Source: CAZBSE01 sp964561115 (GTDB lineage Bacteria; Actinomycetota; Humimicrobiia; Humimicrobiales; Humimicrobiaceae). From it: a DNA stretch of 15,746 nt. The stretch spans positions 1-15,746 of the forward strand of contig CAZLOE010000030.1 in assembly GCA_964561115.1 (NCBI GenBank), read 5' to 3'. Numbering within the stretch: position 1 is the first letter of the stretch; each line of letters starts with the position of its first letter. The notes under the pieces were generated by a model, which made no database searches, had not been told where the DNA came from, and was given only the letters and a program-made list of their open reading frames with translations. Position numbers and translations under genes: made by a program. Below are positions 1 through 6,854 of the stretch, in pieces.

Positions 1-170
1 TCCGGAATTTCCTCTTCTTCACCGCTTTGGATGGGTTTTAAAATAATCTGGGTCCCGCCTTTTAGATCAAGCCCCAGATTAATTGGTTCGGTAAGTATGT
101 AGTACAGACTCACACCTACTATTATTATAAATATTACAATAATAGTAATATGAACTTTTTTGTTTCTCAT
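1..170 (-). CDS. secD: Protein translocase subunit SecD, N-terminal fragment
   Basis: SecD is a membrane subunit that, with SecF and YajC, uses the proton-motive force to help pull proteins out through SecYEG. Only the first 56 codons are inside the window; the gene runs off the left edge. Reading from ATG at 170, there is a short basic N-terminus (MRNKKVH), one hydrophobic segment at about residues 7-26, then the conserved LGLDLKGG motif at about residues 33-40, which is the SecD signature after the first membrane helix. A Gln-Ser-Gly-Glu-rich stretch follows, where the large periplasmic domain begins. The start lies only 5 nt after the yajC stop with no strong ribosome binding site, so translation is probably coupled to yajC. 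SecF would be expected next, outside the window. Confidence 0.93.
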   Translation of the reverse strand, partial: MRNKKVHITIIVIFIIIVGVSLYYILTEPINLGLDLKGGTQIILKPIQSGEEEEIP

Positions 171-175
171 ATGTC

Positions 176-592
176 TTACTGAGTTGTTTTCTTGGAAACA
201 GCGCTTTTGCTTACTTTTACATCTACTCCGCTGGCAATTGTGATTATAATCGAATCATCCCTTATATCCTTTATTCGGCCGTGAAATCCTCCTATTGTAA
301 CTACCTCATCGCCTCTCTGCAGGCTGGTCATTAAGTCCTTAGCCTTTTTTGATCTTACTCTCTGCGGCCTTATCAAAAGGAAATAGAATGCCACAACTAA
401 AATAACTAGCCAGATCCATGTCCCATAACTTGAAAATAGATTGGCAAATGTTCCAGTCTCCTCTGTTTCAGTCCCCTCAGCTGTTCCACCTTCCTCAGTT
501 GTTGTTGGAAAACATGCAACAGTCAAAGTTCCCACACTTATTATTAGTATACTGACAATCAGTATACTAATAATCTTTTTAGATAACCTCAT
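176..592 (-). CDS. yajC: YajC, Sec translocase accessory protein with an added signal/lipobox-like N-terminus
   Basis: YajC is the small single-span partner of SecDF. The core is typical: a membrane helix at about residues 58-74 ending in LLIRPQR, then a basic stretch (RSKKAKD) and the YajC domain with GDEVVTIGGFHGRI and a closing valine-rich strand. Unlike a usual YajC of roughly 85-115 residues, this one is 138 residues. Before the helix it has a basic N-terminus, a first hydrophobic segment at about residues 7-25, the sequence TVAC with Cys27, and a Thr/Glu/Gly-rich linker at about residues 29-47. TVAC fits a relaxed lipobox, so a lipoprotein is possible but not certain. I chose ATG at 592 because AAGGAG lies 5 nt upstream; the in-frame GTG at 598 overlaps that site. 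It is followed at once by secD. Confidence 0.93.
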   Translation of the reverse strand: MRLSKKIISILIVSILIISVGTLTVACFPTTTEEGGTAEGTETEETGTFANLFSSYGTWIWLVILVVAFYFLLIRPQRVRSKKAKDLMTSLQRGDEVVTIGGFHGRIKDIRDDSIIITIASGVDVKVSKSAVSKKTTQ

Positions 593-783
593 AATCACTC
601 CTTAAAAAATAATTATTATTCTAAAGATTAAACTACTATTATTAACTTTTTTAAATATTTTGCAAATATTTATTCAAAAACTATTTTAACCCAAGCTATT
701 TTAGTATACAACACCTGCAGGTCTAAAAACTTCCCTTAATTTTGAACTAAAATACTGTATAAAATCGTTTTAAAGCGATGATT

Positions 784-1905
784 TTAGTTTCTGTTATATT
801 CTTTTATAAATCCTTTTCTGAAATCTTCAAATTCCCCTGACATAATCGCATCTCTTGCCCGGCTTATCAGATTAAAAATAAAATGAAGGTTATGTACTGT
901 AAGCAGTATGCTTGACAGTATTTCTTTGCTTTTAAACAGATGCTTAATATAAGCTCTGCTGTAATTTCTACATGTATAACACCTGCATCTTTCATCCAGG
1001 GGATTAAAATCATTCAGATATTTCTTATTTTTTATATTTATCCTTCCCCCTGAAGTAAAGGCACTCCCGTTTCTGGAAATTCTTGTCGGCATCACACAAT
1101 CAAACATATCAATACCGCTGCCTATTGCTTCTATTATACCTATGGGATCTCCCAGTCCCATAAAATACAACGGCTTACTTATGTCCAGAAATTCGACCGT
1201 ATATTTCAACATATCAAGGGTCTGATCTCTTTCTTCGCCTACGCTTAAACCTCCCAGAGCTATACCGTCAAATTCCATCTCGGATATGGACCCGGCACAA
1301 AATTTTCTTATTTTTTTTATAAATCCCCCCTGAACAATTCCGAACATTCTGATCTTATCGCCCATCCCAATTTCAACCTTTTTCTTAAGCGATGTCTCTG
1401 CCCACTTTAAAGTCCTTTTTGCGGCATCCAGAGTATAATGGTAATCCTCATTGAAAGGAATACACTCGTCAAGGACCATAATAATATCCGAGCCTATCTG
1501 GCACTGCATCTCTATTACTTTCTCGGGAGTGAAAAAATGTTTTGACCCATCTATTATAGACCTGAACTCCACACCATCATCAAGTACCTTTTTTATTTTA
1601 CTTAAGCTAAATACCTGAAACCCTCCGCTGTCAGTCAAAATGCTTCTCTTCCAGTTCATAAACTTGTGAAGCCCGCCTGCTCTTTTAATTACTTCTATCC
1701 CGGGTTGAAGGTAAAGGTGATAAAGATTTCCAAGTACTATCTGGCATCCGGCTTTATAAAGCATCTCATTTGTCACTGCTTTTACCGTTGCTTTGGTACC
1801 CACCGGCATAAATACAGGCGTTTTTATAGTCCCTCTTTCTGTGGTTATTATACCTGCCCTGGCAGGCGAACTACTATCTTTTCTTATTACTTTAAAAAAG
1901 GCCAA
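784..1905 (-). CDS. tgt: tRNA-guanine transglycosylase
   Basis: Exchanges guanine 34 in tRNAs with GUN anticodons for the preQ1 base, the step before QueA in queuosine synthesis. Length (373) is normal for the bacterial enzyme. Visible landmarks: catalytic base Asp92 in TDSGGFQVF; Asp146 in VLDEC; the GGLSVGE loop at 219-225; nucleophile Asp269 in MFDCVMPTR; and a C-terminal zinc site with Cys307, Cys309, Cys312 and His338. The start is TTG at 1905: GGAG sits 7 nt upstream, the preceding in-frame codons reach a TGA with no ATG between, and the first downstream Met (33) would remove the N-terminal strand. A nearby ATG at 1918 is out of frame. It has its own promoter (1972-2000). queA lies 2.9 kb upstream rather than next door. 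The following gene is yajC, 191 nt on. Confidence 0.97.
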   Translation of the reverse strand: MAFFKVIRKDSSSPARAGIITTERGTIKTPVFMPVGTKATVKAVTNEMLYKAGCQIVLGNLYHLYLQPGIEVIKRAGGLHKFMNWKRSILTDSGGFQVFSLSKIKKVLDDGVEFRSIIDGSKHFFTPEKVIEMQCQIGSDIIMVLDECIPFNEDYHYTLDAAKRTLKWAETSLKKKVEIGMGDKIRMFGIVQGGFIKKIRKFCAGSISEMEFDGIALGGLSVGEERDQTLDMLKYTVEFLDISKPLYFMGLGDPIGIIEAIGSGIDMFDCVMPTRISRNGSAFTSGGRINIKNKKYLNDFNPLDERCRCYTCRNYSRAYIKHLFKSKEILSSILLTVHNLHFIFNLISRARDAIMSGEFEDFRKGFIKEYNRN

Positions 1906-1971
1906 GACTTTTCTCCATCATAATCTGTACCGGTCTTTTTTACCTTAAAACACTGACTTTTCTAACTAAAA

Positions 1972-2000
1972 ATTATCTGAAATATTCTATAATTTTTCAA
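1972..2000 (-). promoter_or_regulatory. Sigma70-type promoter for tgt
   Basis: Read on the minus strand: -35 TTGAAA at 1995-2000, a 17-nt spacer, and -10 GATAAT at 1972-1977, each one base from consensus. The start of transcription would be near 1965, giving a leader of about 60 nt before the TTG start of tgt. It is back to back with the plus-strand promoter at 2024-2052. Predicted from sequence only. Confidence 0.55.
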
Positions 2001-2023
2001 AAGATTAGTAAAATAAAGTTTTA

Positions 2024-2052
2024 TTGACTTTTTAATATTTTTAAAATATTAT
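2024..2052 (+). promoter_or_regulatory. Sigma70-type promoter of the micro-unit
   Basis: TTGACT at 2024-2029, a 17-nt spacer, and TATTAT at 2047-2052. Both hexamers are one base from consensus at ideal spacing. Transcription would begin near 2059, at the foot of a hairpin. Downstream lie a ribosome binding site, a 12-codon ORF and a terminator, all correctly ordered, which makes chance less likely. Confidence 0.65.
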
Positions 2053-2058
2053 TAGCGC

Positions 2059-2080
2059 GATATCTGCAAAAGTAGATATC
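2059..2080 (+). promoter_or_regulatory. 5' hairpin or dyad at the start of the micro-transcript
   Basis: A perfect 7-bp inverted repeat (GATATCT / AGATATC, arms 2059-2065 and 2074-2080) that can extend by a G-U and a C-G pair to close an AAAA tetraloop. It starts 7 nt after the -10 box, so the RNA would begin with a stem-loop, a position that often shields transcripts from 5' decay. As DNA it is also a symmetrical site that a repressor could bind between two divergent promoters. The sequence alone does not separate these options. Confidence 0.5.
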
Positions 2081-2105
2081 ATCCTTTAGAATAAAAGAGG
2101 TAAAA

Positions 2106-2144
2106 ATGGCAACTAAGTCTAAAAAAGGCAAGAAAAAAAAGTAG
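2106..2144 (+). CDS. Candidate 12-residue lysine-rich peptide
   Basis: ATG at 2106 opens MATKSKKGKKKK and stops at TAG 2142-2144: seven of twelve residues are lysine, no acidic residue is present, and calculated charge is strongly positive. GAGG at 2097-2100 lies 5 nt before the ATG, a good ribosome binding site. The ORF sits in its own unit: promoter 2024-2052, hairpin 2059-2080, terminator 2161-2198. I do not recognise the peptide. A nucleic-acid or ribosome-contacting role would suit its charge, but that is a guess. It is too short and lacks the arginine pattern of known tiny ribosomal proteins such as bTHX or the AURKAIP1/COX24-like protein. The A8 run near the end could cause slippage. 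The alternative is that the transcript is a small RNA and the ORF is incidental. Confidence 0.5.
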   Translation: MATKSKKGKKKK

Positions 2145-2160
2145 ATTGTTTTTTATTGAA

Positions 2161-2198
2161 AGTCCTGTATCCTAAAAAAATACAGGACTCAATTTTTT
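2161..2198 (+). terminator. Rho-independent terminator of the micro-unit
   Basis: AGTCCTGTAT (2161-2170) pairs perfectly with ATACAGGACT (2180-2189) around a 9-nt A-rich loop, followed by CAA and six T residues at 2193-2198. The 10-bp stem with a U tract is a strong terminator on the plus strand. On the minus strand the stem is followed by an A-rich sequence, so it should not stop transcripts coming from the gene ending at 2209. Confidence 0.85.
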
Positions 2199-2208
2199 AT
2201 AGGGCCGG

Positions 2209-2733
2209 CTACTTTTTCTTTAGACCTCTTATAAATCCTCCCCGCATCTTATCCAGCATATAACTGGCCATAAAAGCTGAAGGATCTTTTAAGTAGACCA
2301 GTTTATTTAATCTGGTAAGACTTGAATGGCTGCACACTACATTTATTATTTCAACCTTGCCCTGCATTCCGGCACCTTTATAGCATGTAAATCCAAAACC
2401 CTCGCTGGAGATTAATTTTTTTATTTCTTCATTATGCTCTTTGGAAATTATATTGGTACTTATCAGGTCCCTGGTCAGCTTTTCTGATATTATAATACCC
2501 AGTACAGTACCGACTGCAAATCCGGCACCATAAGCAAGTATTCCATAAATATTATCAATATCTTTGATTATCCGGACTATAATAGATATAAAAATTGTCA
2601 CTTCAAAGAACCCTACAATAGCAGCAAGGGTCTTTTTCCTTCTTATTATCATATTTACTCTAATAGTACCCAGGCTTACATCGATTATTCTTCCTACAAA
2701 TATGATCAATGTCCATATTAAAGTATTGACCAT
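2209..2733 (-). CDS. DUF2179/UPF0316-family membrane protein
   Basis: Integral membrane protein of unknown function. The N-terminal half has hydrophobic segments at about residues 3-20, 35-56 and 62-82, containing the family pattern RIIDVSLGTIR (15-25) and GFFEVTIFI (41-49). The C-terminal half (about 90-174) is a soluble domain of DUF2179 type: EEIKKLISSEGFGFT, a GxG turn (GAGMQG), a strand of V/I residues, and a basic end (GLKKK). Length 174 is usual for the family. ATG at 2733 has GGGGA about 8 nt upstream. It lies between tgt and the rest of the ruv-queA cluster, 165 nt downstream of the 2898 gene, possibly as a two-gene unit. No function can be read from the sequence. Confidence 0.85.
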   Translation of the reverse strand: MVNTLIWTLIIFVGRIIDVSLGTIRVNMIIRRKKTLAAIVGFFEVTIFISIIVRIIKDIDNIYGILAYGAGFAVGTVLGIIISEKLTRDLISTNIISKEHNEEIKKLISSEGFGFTCYKGAGMQGKVEIINVVCSHSSLTRLNKLVYLKDPSAFMASYMLDKMRGGFIRGLKKK

Positions 2734-2897
2734 CTTATTATCCCCATTTTATATAAAATATTTTATGCTTTCTCTATATCAACAAATCATTTTAACATTA
2801 AAATATAAAAGTTCTACTGATTTATATGTAACCGGATCATCCTTCAACTTTCCTCTATATTAATAAACAATTTAATCGTTTATTTACTGATCAAAGT

Positions 2898-3446
2898 CTA
2901 ATGATGGTTCTTTTCTACTATCCCATACCCGCCAGTCACAGCATCTTTAAATAACTGATATCTGGGCGGAAAATAAGAAAATATGCTGAATGAAACAAGA
3001 CATATTAAAATGATCACTGCTCCAATAATATTTAAAGATAAAAATTTCTTCCTCGTAAGCATTATTCTGTAACCTGCTGCCTGGGCGACTGCTATGGCTG
3101 CAAAGAATATTGCAATATCTACTGCCAGAAATTCTGTACCTGTGACATATGTATATGAATAAAACAAAATAACTATTACAAACGGGATCAATAAAAACGT
3201 GACCGCCTTGGCAAAAAAGAAATTCTTAATTTTTCTCCCGAAAATAAAAAATTCAATCACTCCCCAGATAAATGCCGGCCAAAAACCTATTTTCAAATGT
3301 TCCCATACACTTTCATTCACTGCGCTTATAACAGCCAGCGGTTTCCAGAACCCGCTTAGTTCAAATGTGAAATGCAGAAATGACCCCGCCAGTGATATAA
3401 ACAGTATTCCAAACATTTCCCACCTTAACACTTTTTTTCTCTCCAT
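2898..3446 (-). CDS. DUF6512-like integral membrane protein
   Basis: A small polytopic membrane protein of unknown function. About six hydrophobic segments are visible: near residues 11-30, 54-70, 77-96, 104-125, 137-158, plus a short one around 30-45. The most recognisable part is SAVNESVWEHLKIGFWPA at about 41-58, which I associate with the DUF6512 family; the C-terminal PPRYQLFKDAVTGGYGI pattern also fits. The family name is from memory and less certain than the membrane topology. ATG at 3446 is preceded by GGGAGG at a 5-nt distance, a strong ribosome binding site. The next gene upstream (3611-4747) is divergent, so its promoter should lie in 3447-3600. No terminator is visible at its 3' end. 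Confidence 0.7.
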   Translation of the reverse strand: MERKKVLRWEMFGILFISLAGSFLHFTFELSGFWKPLAVISAVNESVWEHLKIGFWPAFIWGVIEFFIFGRKIKNFFFAKAVTFLLIPFVIVILFYSYTYVTGTEFLAVDIAIFFAAIAVAQAAGYRIMLTRKKFLSLNIIGAVIILICLVSFSIFSYFPPRYQLFKDAVTGGYGIVEKNHH

Positions 3447-3577
3447 CTGGCCTCCCTTCTCAATAATTAAAAATAGCTAATCCCTATTGTATCAAACCAT
3501 AAAAATATATTAAAAGCATATCAGCCATGTGTAACATTTTAAAAAAACATGAAAAATAATAAAAAAAATTATAAAAT

Positions 3578-3583
3578 TATAAT
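3578..3583 (+). promoter_or_regulatory. Possible -10 box for the orphan membrane protein
   Basis: A perfect TATAAT lies about 28 nt before the ATG at 3611, but no convincing -35 box is found 16-18 nt upstream and the surroundings are almost pure A/T, so a chance match is quite possible. It would give a leader of about 20 nt, in keeping with the lack of a clear ribosome binding site. Confidence 0.25.
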
Positions 3584-3610
3584 CAAAGTCCAAATAAAAC
3601 ATTGGCGATT

Positions 3611-4747
3611 ATGACCGATAAAATAAAAATTATAAAATCATCCTGCTTTTCATTATTCTGCCTGCTGCTGGCAGTAGCATTCTGGTATTCTCTTAATAAT
3701 CTCTTTTTATGGAGAGAAGGCAGTTTTATAAACGATTTATTACTTGCTTTTTTGCTCTTCAGTATCTTTTTTATATTTACAATGATATATCTGCTTCTGG
3801 TCTATAATAGAAAGATAGTGATTATTTCCTCATTTTTTATAGTCTTCAGCTCCCTTATATTCCTGCTTAGAAGAAATGGTACCTGGGTAGGAATACCGGC
3901 TATAATCAGCTATGCTGCCTCCACTTTAATTCTCTTCGCAGTTTACAATATGACCAATAAAAACATCCTACATGACAGAAAAAACAGTATTGTTTTCCAT
4001 GCCGGTAACTCTATAATCAAGGCAGGACCAATGCTTCTGGTCGTATTTGCTCTGCTGTTTTCAGTAATTTTCTACTTTAATTTTCCTCTTCTTAACAGCG
4101 AAGGTGGAATAGAAGTAGAAGAGCCATTGATTGAATTGGTATCCAGGCCTTTTGGAAACATCATAAACAATTTCATACCTATCTACGACTTTGATATTAA
4201 TGTAGACGAATTTATAGTGCTTACTACCATGCTGGGGCTGCCCTTTACCCAAAAAGAAGGGGTGGAATTGGAGCCCCTTATCAATATGGAGGAGCCTCCT
4301 GAAGAAGTCATAAACTACCTTAAGAACAAGGGTATACAAAATCTTGAAGAAATAAATTTTGCTGAATATCTTCGGGAAGATGATGATTTCAAGAACATAC
4401 TGATGCAAGAAATAAAAAAACTCGTAACAGAAGCAGACCCTTTTATTTTGTATGAATACCGAAGAAACCTTTCCGAAAACTGGGAAATCAAAATAGGCCC
4501 TGATGAAAGAATGGGGCAAGTTTATACAAGACTTATAAACAGCAAGATAGACCAGATGCCTAAAAAATCCCTAAGCCTGATTCTGATATTCCCCGCGGTA
4601 ATATTTTTCGGGATTCTACAGGTATCTTTTTTAATTTTGAATTTCCTATATGCCTTTTTATGCTGGGCAATACTTATTATTTTTTATAAAACCAAATTCT
4701 ATCACTTTAAGAAAATCCAGGTTGAAAAAGAAGAAATAGAGCTGTAA
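3611..4747 (+). CDS. Orphan membrane protein with a large extracytoplasmic domain
   Basis: I do not recognise this protein. It has five N-terminal hydrophobic segments (about residues 11-30, 40-64, 68-86, 94-112 and 137-157), then about 165 mainly polar, acidic residues, then a roughly 40-residue hydrophobic block near 322-360 that could hold two segments, and a basic/acidic tail. The polar part contains EEPPEEVINYLKNKG, LREDDDF and several possible helices, with no motif I can name. Positive-inside charge would put the loop outside. The ATG at 3611 is preferred over the in-frame TTG at 3602; neither has a good ribosome binding site. It is the only plus-strand full-length gene within the minus-strand cluster, divergent from the 2898 gene and convergent with queA (26 nt between stops, no terminator seen), which suggests a later insertion. 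Confidence 0.75.
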   Translation: MTDKIKIIKSSCFSLFCLLLAVAFWYSLNNLFLWREGSFINDLLLAFLLFSIFFIFTMIYLLLVYNRKIVIISSFFIVFSSLIFLLRRNGTWVGIPAIISYAASTLILFAVYNMTNKNILHDRKNSIVFHAGNSIIKAGPMLLVVFALLFSVIFYFNFPLLNSEGGIEVEEPLIELVSRPFGNIINNFIPIYDFDINVDEFIVLTTMLGLPFTQKEGVELEPLINMEEPPEEVINYLKNKGIQNLEEINFAEYLREDDDFKNILMQEIKKLVTEADPFILYEYRRNLSENWEIKIGPDERMGQVYTRLINSKIDQMPKKSLSLILIFPAVIFFGILQVSFLILNFLYAFLCWAILIIFYKTKFYHFKKIQVEKEEIEL

Positions 4748-4773
4748 ACCGTATAAGATATTAAAAAATTCAG

Positions 4774-5787
4774 CTACTTTATCAGCATGCAGTCTCCAAA
4801 ACTATAAAAACGGTAATCATTTTTCTTTGCCTGCTGGTATGCGTTTAAAATCTTTTCTCTTCCTGCAAAAGCAGAGACCATTACCAGTAAGGTAGATCTC
4901 GGCAGATGGAAATTAGTTATCATCCAGTCCACGATCTTAAAATCATAGCCGGGATATATATAAATATCAGTGGCTCCCCTGTCTCCCCTTATTTTTCCGT
5001 ATTTTGACATCAATGTTTCTAAAACCCTTACCACTGTCGTTCCTACTGCAATGACCTTGTTACTCATACTCTTTGACCTGACGATTTTTTCTGCTTCTGT
5101 ATCTTTTATATAATAATTTTCACTGTGCATCTTATGTTCTTCGATCTCTTTTGATGAAATAGGTCTGAATGTATCAAGCCCTACCTCCAGGCCTACTTTT
5201 GCTATAATGACACCCATATTATCTATCTTTTCCATCAGCTTTTTGGAAAAATGAAGGCCTGCTGTCGGGGCAGCAGAGGAACCATCCCCTTTCGCGTAAA
5301 CAGTCTGATACCGGGACCGGTCTACGTCCTTACTTTTAATATAGGGAGGGAGAGGAATAATACCGTGTTTTTTAAAAATGATTTCTGCGGGTCCATTAAA
5401 CTCCACCAGAGCTTTTCCGTAATCAAGTTTTGACCTTACAGTAAAATAATATTCACCTATATATACTTTATCTGCGGATTTTAGTCTTTTCGCAGGTTTA
5501 AGCAGTACCAAATAATCATTATTTTCTACTTTATTTAAAACAAAGCATTCAATCTTTGCTCCTGTCTTTTCTTTTACTCCTATCAGCCTGCACTTTGAAA
5601 CTTTACTCTCATTTACTACCAGCACGTCCCCTTTTTTTAAATAATTTAAAATATTATAGAAAATATCATGCTTTATACTGCCCGTTTTCTTGTCCAGGAC
5701 AAGAAGCTTGGAATTATCTCTCTTTGGCAGTGGTCTTTGGGCTATAAATTTTTGGGGCAGTTTGTAGTCAAATAATTCAATTCTCAT
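4774..5787 (-). CDS. queA: S-adenosylmethionine:tRNA ribosyltransferase-isomerase
   Basis: Transfers and isomerises the ribosyl group of S-adenosylmethionine onto preQ1-modified tRNA to give epoxyqueuosine. The 337-residue length is close to the usual 340-356. Recognisable conserved blocks: FDYKLPQKFIAQRPL at the N-terminus (6-20), YQTVYA (160-165), APTAGLHFS (173-181), EVGLDTF (201-207), HSENYYI (221-227), VGTTVVRVLE (248-257), TDIYIYPG (273-280) and TNFHLPRSTL (291-300). The block usually reading NDTRVIPARL is more divergent here (NESKVSKCRL, 59-68). ATG at 5787 is 12 nt after the ruvB stop with only a weak ribosome binding site, so translation is probably coupled. It is the last gene of the long minus-strand operon; its usual partner tgt is separated from it by three genes. 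Confidence 0.96.
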   Translation of the reverse strand: MRIELFDYKLPQKFIAQRPLPKRDNSKLLVLDKKTGSIKHDIFYNILNYLKKGDVLVVNESKVSKCRLIGVKEKTGAKIECFVLNKVENNDYLVLLKPAKRLKSADKVYIGEYYFTVRSKLDYGKALVEFNGPAEIIFKKHGIIPLPPYIKSKDVDRSRYQTVYAKGDGSSAAPTAGLHFSKKLMEKIDNMGVIIAKVGLEVGLDTFRPISSKEIEEHKMHSENYYIKDTEAEKIVRSKSMSNKVIAVGTTVVRVLETLMSKYGKIRGDRGATDIYIYPGYDFKIVDWMITNFHLPRSTLLVMVSAFAGREKILNAYQQAKKNDYRFYSFGDCMLIK

Positions 5788-5799
5788 GACTTGAGTAAA

Positions 5800-6849
5800 C
5801 TATTTAAACAGTTTTGGGTTTGATTCTTTCTTTATTCCCATATATCTATAAGCGAGATTTGTAGCCACCCTACCCTTAGAAGTCCTTTTCACGAAGCCAA
5901 GCTGCAGCAGATATGGTTCATAAACATCTTCAATAGTATCAGCCTCTTCTCCTATCGATGCTGCTATGGTCCCAACACCCACAGGCCCTCCATCAAACTT
6001 GAGCACCAGTGTGTTTAAGATCTTTTTATCAACTACATCCAGGCCTAATTTATCTATATCCAGCCTGCTAAGCGCTTTTCCTGCTATCTGGTCATCTATT
6101 AGATTATTGCTGTACATAAGAGCATAATCGCGCACTCTTCTGAGCAGCCTGTTAGCTATTCTCGGCGTCCCCCTGCTTCTGCCTGCAATTACTTTTGCCC
6201 CTTTATCGGTTATATCTATTCCAAATATACCTGCCGATCTTTTAATGATTTTTATTATGCTCTTTTCATTATAATAATCTAACCTCAAGTTCACCCCAAA
6301 CCTCTCTCTCAGGGGTGAAGCTACCAGTCCTATTCTGGTAGTGGCGCCGATGATTGTAAAAGGGGCAATATCAATCCTGATCGATTTTGCAGAAGGACCT
6401 TTCCCTATTATTATATCCAATTTATAGTCTTCCATTGCAGGATACAGTATCTCTTCGACTCCCCTGCTTAATCTGTGGATCTCATCAACAAATAAGACGT
6501 CAAAATCCTCAAGATTTGTAAGAATGGCAGCTAAATCTCCTGCTCTTTCAATAGCAGGACCGGAAGTTATCTTAAAGCCTACCTCCAGCTCATTTGCAAT
6601 CACTTCTGCAAGACAGGTTTTACCAAGGCCGGGTGGACCTGAAAGTATCACATGATCCAGAGGTTCTTTTCTTTTTTTTGCCGACTTAATAAAAACCAGC
6701 AGGTTTTCTATTATTTTCTCCTGTCCTATAAATTCCGATATAAATCTGGGGCGCAGACTTTTATCCAGCTCGGTATCCACCTTTATATGCTTGGGATTTA
6801 TATCGTTGATCTCCTGATCATTTTTATTTATATTTTCTTTCTTATCCAT
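5800..6849 (-). CDS. ruvB: Holliday junction branch migration ATPase RuvB
   Basis: Ring-forming AAA+ motor that drives DNA through the RuvA-bound Holliday junction. Domains in order: a polar N-terminal extension of about 30 residues (longer than in many RuvB), the SLRPRFISEFIGQ start of the AAA+ core, Walker A GPPGLGKT (71-78), Walker B with DVLFVDEIHRL (117-127), sensor 1 around GATTR (168-172), the arginine-finger region SPLRERFG (178-185), sensor 2 RGTPRIANR (226-234), and a C-terminal winged helix with FDGGPVGVGT and EPYLLQLGF. Nothing essential is missing at 349 residues. ATG at 6849 starts 5 nt after the ruvA stop, and the last ruvA codons supply AAGGAG, about 11 nt away, a rather long spacing. 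queA follows 12 nt downstream. Confidence 0.97.
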   Translation of the reverse strand: MDKKENINKNDQEINDINPKHIKVDTELDKSLRPRFISEFIGQEKIIENLLVFIKSAKKRKEPLDHVILSGPPGLGKTCLAEVIANELEVGFKITSGPAIERAGDLAAILTNLEDFDVLFVDEIHRLSRGVEEILYPAMEDYKLDIIIGKGPSAKSIRIDIAPFTIIGATTRIGLVASPLRERFGVNLRLDYYNEKSIIKIIKRSAGIFGIDITDKGAKVIAGRSRGTPRIANRLLRRVRDYALMYSNNLIDDQIAGKALSRLDIDKLGLDVVDKKILNTLVLKFDGGPVGVGTIAASIGEEADTIEDVYEPYLLQLGFVKRTSKGRVATNLAYRYMGIKKESNPKLFK

Positions 6850-6854
6850 TTCTC

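Noticed and set aside
713..722. Perfect palindrome ACCTGCAGGT upstream of yajC
   Set aside because: A 10-bp palindrome without spacer, seen once, is easily due to chance; no promoter of quality overlaps it.
761..785. Possible terminator at the 3' end of tgt
   Set aside because: The stem is AT-rich, has a bulge, and lacks a clean T tract on the minus strand; read-through into yajC seems likely.
2816..2842. Minus-strand 8-codon ORF (MIRLHINQ) as a leader peptide for the DUF2179 gene
   Set aside because: No attenuator hairpin or repeated regulatory codons follow it, and such short frames are frequent by chance.
2564..2863. Plus-strand open frame over the start of the DUF2179 gene
   Set aside because: Mostly antisense to a recognised gene; no ribosome binding site or promoter fits it.
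2209..3446. The two membrane proteins between tgt and queA as queuosine-precursor transporters
   Set aside because: Location alone suggests it; neither shows the features of the YhhQ or QueT families, so no such function is claimed.
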